Shown: in pieces, positions 59,787 to 64,000 of the stretch
Position numbering within the stretch: the stretch's first letter is position 1
How the letters are laid out: the number at the start of each line of letters is the position of its first letter
Assembly: GCA_016700075.1 (NCBI GenBank)
Contig: CP065000.1
Location: forward strand, 2,232,001-2,296,000
Direction: 5' to 3'
DNA from: Acidobacteriota bacterium
GTDB taxonomy: Bacteria; Acidobacteriota; Blastocatellia; Pyrinomonadales; Pyrinomonadaceae
Length of the DNA stretch: 64,000 nucleotides
Made by a program: the position numbers and the translations under genes
Notes under the pieces: generated by a model
The model's database searches: none
What the model was told of the DNA's origin: nothing
What the model saw: the letters and a program-made list of their open reading frames with translations, nothing else

Positions 59787-61979
59787 ATGGCAGGTAAAAA
59801 AATGAATACGAATACAGTAAAGACAATGGCCTTTTACCTAAAGGCATCTGCGGTCGCACTCGGGATCGCTCTTTGGGCGTTCATGCCCGTGTTTATCGAA
59901 GCGATCAAAGCTCAGAGCGGAGTGCCGATCGTCGTACGCACGGCGATCCTAGCATCGCCGACCGGCAGCATAAATCCGCACGGCGATGCCGAATGGCAGC
60001 TCTACTCCAACGGTGACCGCGAGATCGAGGTCGAAGTGGAAGATACGAATTTTGGCACCGGAACTGCTCTCAATGCCGTGGTTGACGGCAATGTGATCGG
60101 CCAGATCTTTATCGAAAGCGACGGCCGCGGCAAGATCAAGCTGAAGACCAGCCTCGGACAGAACGTCCCGAATACCGTCGACGGCTCGACCGTCGCCGTA
60201 ATGAACGGCTCAACGGTCGTCGTAGCGGGCGTATTCGGCGGCGGCGGTTCGACACCATCGCCAACGGCCTCGCCTTCCACATCGCCAACGGCTTCACCCT
60301 CGACATCGCCGACGACGTCGCCGACAGCGAGCCCGTCACCGTCCACATCACCGACCGGAACGCCCTCGCCGTCACCTTCGGCATCGCCGAATAATGATAT
60401 CGTCGCCGGGCTCAGCGGGCCCGTGCTCAACGGCGTTGTGCCCTTCGGCTTTGCGACATATGAGATCCACAGCAGCCGTCGGGAACTCGAGGTCCGCCTC
60501 CGGCAGATAAATCTGCCCATCGGCACGACCGTTACTTTTGACGTGAACGGAACGCAGGCAGGCGCATTTCAGATCGAAAGCGGCGGCGAAGCGAGGCTCA
60601 GGCTTCGCAGCGACCAAGGCGCGACCGTGCCTGTGGTCACGCCGGGAATGTCGGCTGCCGTCAAACACAACGGTTCGGCTATTCTGACCGGAACCTTCGT
60701 CGCCGGCGGAGCTACGCCTTCACCATCGCCGTCGCCTTCGCCCTCAGGCACTCCTACGGGAACGCCGAGCCCGAGCCCGAGCGGCACGCCTTCGATGGGA
60801 AGGTCCTTCGAAGCGCACCTCAACGGCAATAGCGTCGTTCCCGCGGTCTTCACGCCTGCGACCGGCGAACTGAAAGTTTCGCTCAATGCAGACGAAACGG
60901 TAGCGACCATCTTCGGTGAATTTCACAACCTGATGAGCGATCAGACAGGGGCCCGCATTGAGACGGCCATCGGATCGGTGACGACCATACTCGACCTCGG
61001 AGTTGTAGGCGGACGCAACGGCAATTTTGCTGCGAGGACGTTTCCGGTATCGGCGATCCAGGTCCAGCAGCTTCGTGCAGGCCTGTGGTCGACTGTCATA
61101 ACCAGCGTTAATAATCCCAACGGCGAGATCAGAGGCTCGTTCCGTGCCCGCGGCGGCGAAAGCGACCTGGACGGCGACGGCAACGATGACCTCGCGGTCT
61201 TTCGTCCGGCGACCGGCGAATGGTTCGCATCGAACAGCAGCGGCAATTCAGGGTTTACGTTCGGCGGCAGCGGCGATCAGGTGGTTTCTGCTGATTACGA
61301 CGGCGACGGCGTAACGGACGCTGCCGTATATTCGAACTCCGGCGGCTATGGCCTCTGGCAGATCCGACGCAGCAGCGACGGCGGCATCACATACGGCAAT
61401 TTCGGGCTCGCGGACGATATGCCATTGCGGGGCGATTTCGACGGCGATGGCAGGAACGACCTTGCAGTATTCCGCCCGTCGAACGGCATTTGGTATATTC
61501 TCCGCAGCGGCGGTGCAGGCGTACGCCACATCTCGTGGGGCATGGCCGGCGACGTTCCGATGCCCGCTGACTATGACGGTGACGGCATGACCGACGCGGC
61601 GGTGTTCCGTCCCTCGAACAGCACGTTCTACTACATCCGCAGCAGCGACCGCCAGATCCGCATCACCGGCTGGGGCATCGCGGGTGACGTGCCTGTGCTG
61701 GGCGATTTCGACGGCGACGGCAAGAACGACATAACCGTTTATCGCCCGTCGAACGGAACGTGGTACTCGCTTCGCAGTTCGGACAACACAATTGCTATCA
61801 CCGGCTGGGGAACTGCGGGCGATATACCGGTCGCGGGCCGCTACGACGCGGACGGCAGGACCGATATCGCGGTGTTCCGCCCGTCGGACGGCAATTGGTA
61901 CATTCTCCGAAGTTCGGACAATACCATTCAGATAGCTAACTTTGGTATGGCGGGCGACGTTCCGCTGATAGCGAGGTAG
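59787..61979 (+). CDS. Secreted protein with CHRD domain and FG-GAP/VCBS repeats
   Basis: A 730-residue protein with a signal segment near residues 15-45. Two related beta domains (about 45-150 and 205-310) are separated by a Ser/Pro/Thr linker (SPTASPSTSPTASPSTSP) and joined to a second linker. A CHRD domain (about 340-450: FEAHLNGNSVVPAV, NPNGEIRGSF) follows. Seven short FG-GAP repeats, with Ca-binding D-x-DGDGxxD motifs (DFDGDGRNDLAVFRPSNG), form a C-terminal propeller. Such proteins are usually adhesins or substrate-binding surface proteins. It is the next gene after the subtilase but has its own region beyond that gene's terminator. An internal ATG at 59802 is a possible start. Confidence 0.85.
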   Translation: MAGKKMNTNTVKTMAFYLKASAVALGIALWAFMPVFIEAIKAQSGVPIVVRTAILASPTGSINPHGDAEWQLYSNGDREIEVEVEDTNFGTGTALNAVVDGNVIGQIFIESDGRGKIKLKTSLGQNVPNTVDGSTVAVMNGSTVVVAGVFGGGGSTPSPTASPSTSPTASPSTSPTTSPTASPSPSTSPTGTPSPSPSASPNNDIVAGLSGPVLNGVVPFGFATYEIHSSRRELEVRLRQINLPIGTTVTFDVNGTQAGAFQIESGGEARLRLRSDQGATVPVVTPGMSAAVKHNGSAILTGTFVAGGATPSPSPSPSPSGTPTGTPSPSPSGTPSMGRSFEAHLNGNSVVPAVFTPATGELKVSLNADETVATIFGEFHNLMSDQTGARIETAIGSVTTILDLGVVGGRNGNFAARTFPVSAIQVQQLRAGLWSTVITSVNNPNGEIRGSFRARGGESDLDGDGNDDLAVFRPATGEWFASNSSGNSGFTFGGSGDQVVSADYDGDGVTDAAVYSNSGGYGLWQIRRSSDGGITYGNFGLADDMPLRGDFDGDGRNDLAVFRPSNGIWYILRSGGAGVRHISWGMAGDVPMPADYDGDGMTDAAVFRPSNSTFYYIRSSDRQIRITGWGIAGDVPVLGDFDGDGKNDITVYRPSNGTWYSLRSSDNTIAITGWGTAGDIPVAGRYDADGRTDIAVFRPSDGNWYILRSSDNTIQIANFGMAGDVPLIAR

Positions 61980-62102
61980 TTGATCTGACGACGGCCGCCG
62001 TGATCTTGGCCGGCAACTCAAATATTACGGCGGCCATCAAATTGATGAGTTTCGGGCTCATGTTGAGGTGAGCGAGCTATCATACAAAAAGCCTGAAACG
62101 TT

Positions 62103-62146
62103 AAGCTCCGGCAGGATACACCCTCCGTCCTGCCGGGGCTTTTTTA
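62103..62146. terminator. Rho-independent terminator between FG-GAP gene and DinB-like gene
   Basis: AAGC-TCCGGCAGGA pairs with TCCTGCCGG-GGCTT over about 14 bp with an 11-nt loop, then TTTTTT. It serves the plus-strand gene and overlaps the stop of the convergent gene. Nothing else is recognised in 61980-62102. Confidence 0.8.
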
Positions 62147-62686
62147 TTTGCGGATATCTGCGAGCATTCGCTCGATCTGTGCCGTGTGGCGAAACGCGTG
62201 CAGCCCCGCCATCGCCAGCCAGTCTGCCGCTGTCAGCGGACCGAAATACGGGTGCGGGAAATGGTGGTTTGAAAGGTCGTATTTCGCCATCTCTTCACGC
62301 AGCTCTTCAAATGCGGCCTCGCTTGCCGCAAGGCGTTCGATCGACTCTGCAACCGAGACCCCGCCGGTCGGCTTGACCTGATCGGGAGCTTCTACTTTTC
62401 GGCCCGCCGACACGGCAAGCTGTTCGCGAAAACTCTGCGAGATCAGCGGCCCGCCGCTGTATTCTATGCCGTCCTCGCGTGCCGCCCGCAACAATCTCGA
62501 ACACAAACGCGACATACCGTGTTCCACTATCGCGACGTGTTCAGCGACGTGGGCTATCGTCCAACCGCCGGGTTGCTCGTGCCGTTCTTCTTCGGGCGAG
62601 ACGGTTTTCAGCAGTTCGACCATCCGAGCGCGGAATTCGCCGTTTTGGCCGTATATTTCATCGATGTTGGTAGGTGTCAGATTCAT
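62144..62686 (-). CDS. DinB-superfamily protein
   Basis: About 180 residues from MNLTPTNIDEIYG. Four-helix bundle with the metal-binding His set HVAEHVAIVEH and HAFRHTAQIERM, as in the DinB/YfiT family. Function is unknown; many members bind Ni, Zn or Fe. Its ATG overlaps the stop of the upstream lipoprotein gene (ATGA), so it is translated from the same message. Confidence 0.87.
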   Translation of the reverse strand: MNLTPTNIDEIYGQNGEFRARMVELLKTVSPEEERHEQPGGWTIAHVAEHVAIVEHGMSRLCSRLLRAAREDGIEYSGGPLISQSFREQLAVSAGRKVEAPDQVKPTGGVSVAESIERLAASEAAFEELREEMAKYDLSNHHFPHPYFGPLTAADWLAMAGLHAFRHTAQIERMLADIRK

Positions 62687-63957
62687 TGTTTTGGGGTTGC
62701 GGCCTGCGGCGAAAAGACGACGCGGTGCCAGCGCGCAAAACTTTGCACGCTCTCGGTCTCCACCTTCATCTTCTTTAGGAACGCTGTCTTGAAATACAGG
62801 ATATCGTCGGCCTGCCACGACAATTCCACGATCGGATTGAATGAGACCAGATCCTTTTCATCCGGCAGTGTCGAGGTTGGCCCGGAAGGCGTCTGAGCAG
62901 TGTTCGAGACGCCTTCGGTGTTCGCGGGCTCCAGTGACTGCCGCTGCTGCTGATCGTAGGCCTGCGACGAAAGCAGGAGCTGGTTGCGCAGCGGTATCGC
63001 CGCCTGCGTCGGATTTGTCCCTGCCGCATCATAAATGCGGATCTGAACGCCGTAGCCGACCGCGACCTTTGACGAATCAGGCGACCAAACAGGAAAAACG
63101 GCTGTCAGATTATCATCGAGCCGGCGTTCGCGGCCGTTTCGTTCGATCATACGGGGACGGCCCTGCGGGACCATCGTCTCGCCCTTATTGTTCGCCGAAA
63201 CGTCCAAGACACGCCATTCATATTCGGTCGCGGCAAGTGCGACAAGAGCCGAACTGTCCGGCGCCCACGAATAGTGATAATAAATGAGGCCTTCGGTCTG
63301 CGTTACGGGCCGCGTGCCGCTGCCGTCGGCATTGGTCAAATAGATCTGCTCGGTGCGAAGCGTCAGTATGCCCGTCGGCGGCGGCGGAAGTTCGCGTGCC
63401 TGCACGGCAGCCTGCGGTTCGGGTTCAGGTTCTTCGCTCTCGGCCGGCGTTTCGGCGGGTGTCGCAACTGCCGCAGGCGTCGGTGCGTCCGTGGTTTCCG
63501 TCGGCGGCTGAAATTTGCGGAACAGGGCGCTGAAAGCTATCGAAGATGAATCGGGCGCCCAGCGGATCGAATCGGGAAAACGCACGGCCATCTGGTCCGA
63601 CGTTATGCGGTTCAACAGCTTGCCGTCCGCCGAATACATATCCAGGCGATATTCCGACGGTGTATCGCTGACGCGGTGATAGACCGCGACGACGTGCTTC
63701 TTGTCCGGCGAGGTTATCGTGCTGTCCAGCACGTCTGCCGGCCGGCCCGAATCAAAGTCCGACTGCACGGCGGCGTTGCGTTCCCACGCGGAGCGGTCGT
63801 CCGTTCCCGCGGGGCCGGGCACGTCGGCCTCGTAGCGGAAATTCAGATTCACCGCCGGAATATTGCGGAATGCGGTCGCGACGGGCTCCTTCTTATCAGG
63901 GGCCGGCGTGCAGGCCGCGATCAACGCGATGAGAATTAGCAGCGTGAAATGACGCAT
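62683..63957 (-). CDS. Lipoprotein with WD40/PD40-like beta-propeller repeats
   Basis: This 424-residue protein has a lipobox (LIALIAACTP) and short repeats of the PD40 kind (SIRWAPDSSSIAFSAL, YSWAPDSSALVALA, FPVWSPDSSKVAVG), which suggest a beta-propeller. A Pro/Glu-rich acidic linker (PAETPAESEEPEPEPQ) separates the first blade from the rest. It probably sits on the periplasmic face. The downstream DinB-like gene overlaps it by 4 nt. Confidence 0.85.
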   Translation of the reverse strand: MRHFTLLILIALIAACTPAPDKKEPVATAFRNIPAVNLNFRYEADVPGPAGTDDRSAWERNAAVQSDFDSGRPADVLDSTITSPDKKHVVAVYHRVSDTPSEYRLDMYSADGKLLNRITSDQMAVRFPDSIRWAPDSSSIAFSALFRKFQPPTETTDAPTPAAVATPAETPAESEEPEPEPQAAVQARELPPPPTGILTLRTEQIYLTNADGSGTRPVTQTEGLIYYHYSWAPDSSALVALAATEYEWRVLDVSANNKGETMVPQGRPRMIERNGRERRLDDNLTAVFPVWSPDSSKVAVGYGVQIRIYDAAGTNPTQAAIPLRNQLLLSSQAYDQQQRQSLEPANTEGVSNTAQTPSGPTSTLPDEKDLVSFNPIVELSWQADDILYFKTAFLKKMKVETESVQSFARWHRVVFSPQAATPKQ

Positions 63958-63960
63958 AGT

Positions 63961-64000
63961 TTACATATCGCGGCCAAAGTATTGACGATAAAGCCTTTGC
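63961..64000 (-). CDS. Possible C-terminal end of an upstream gene (edge)
   Basis: In one frame the minus strand reads QRLYRQYFGRDM followed by TAA at 63961-63963, 3 nt before the lipoprotein's ATG. This would be the last 12 codons of an upstream partner in an operon. The fragment is too short to be sure. Confidence 0.3.
   Translation of the reverse strand, partial: QRLYRQYFGRDM

Overview
The window looks like a chromosomal segment from an Acidobacteriota bacterium, probably a Blastocatellia/Pyrinomonadaceae-type lineage. This is inferred from paired VWFA-type secreted proteins of the acidobacterial kind, TIGR03662/TIGR03663-like membrane proteins, many TPR and FG-GAP proteins, Ser/Pro/Thr-rich linkers and family-wide intergenic repeats. 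I could not test it by database search. Coding density is high, base composition is uniform by eye, and there is no prophage, IS element or CRISPR array.

Layout. 1-4042: cupin-like protein, a tRNA(CAU) gene split by a group I intron, two secreted Cys-containing proteins, ychF. 4043-4655: intergenic 125-bp tandem repeats. 4656-10045: two large GT-C-like membrane proteins and a secreted M20 amidohydrolase. 10114-14975 (minus): dps under a PerR/Fur-like operator, a pilN-pilO-pilP-like operon ending in a pseudopilin, and an FHA-GGDEF diguanylate cyclase. 15127-21516: protein quality-control cluster hsp20, clpB, grpE and a second Clp ATPase with altered pore loops. 21582-29306: a gene with an in-frame stop, RNase E/G with a giant insert, a DNA polymerase I lacking the 5' nuclease, a frameshifted SRAP gene and a phosphohexomutase. 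29655-35994: two VWA proteins, DUF454, a DOPA-dioxygenase-like protein, FMN reductase, MarR regulator, aldehyde dehydrogenase. 35991-37949: an alaS reading frame lacking the N-terminal aminoacylation core and carrying an in-frame repeat insertion. 38011-53953: TPR and secreted proteins, two VapBC loci around transketolase, a sugar kinase, a dfr operon, 155-bp tandem repeats, a GxxExxY protein, a sigma-54 activator, a TPR lipoprotein, HIT and murA. 54119-61979: a sigma factor, an unknown small protein, a TPR-CHAT protease, a subtilase and a CHRD/FG-GAP surface protein, all on the plus strand. 62144-64000: a DinB-like protein and a lipoprotein with beta-propeller-like repeats.

The items most worth attention are the intron-split tRNA, the N-terminally truncated alaS with its repeat insertion, the Clp ATPase that has lost the canonical pore tyrosines but keeps a ClpP-type LGF loop, and the sigma/TPR-CHAT/subtilase neighbourhood, which recalls protease-controlled sigma signalling. 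Two broken reading frames (one stop, one 1-nt deletion) may be real decay or assembly errors.
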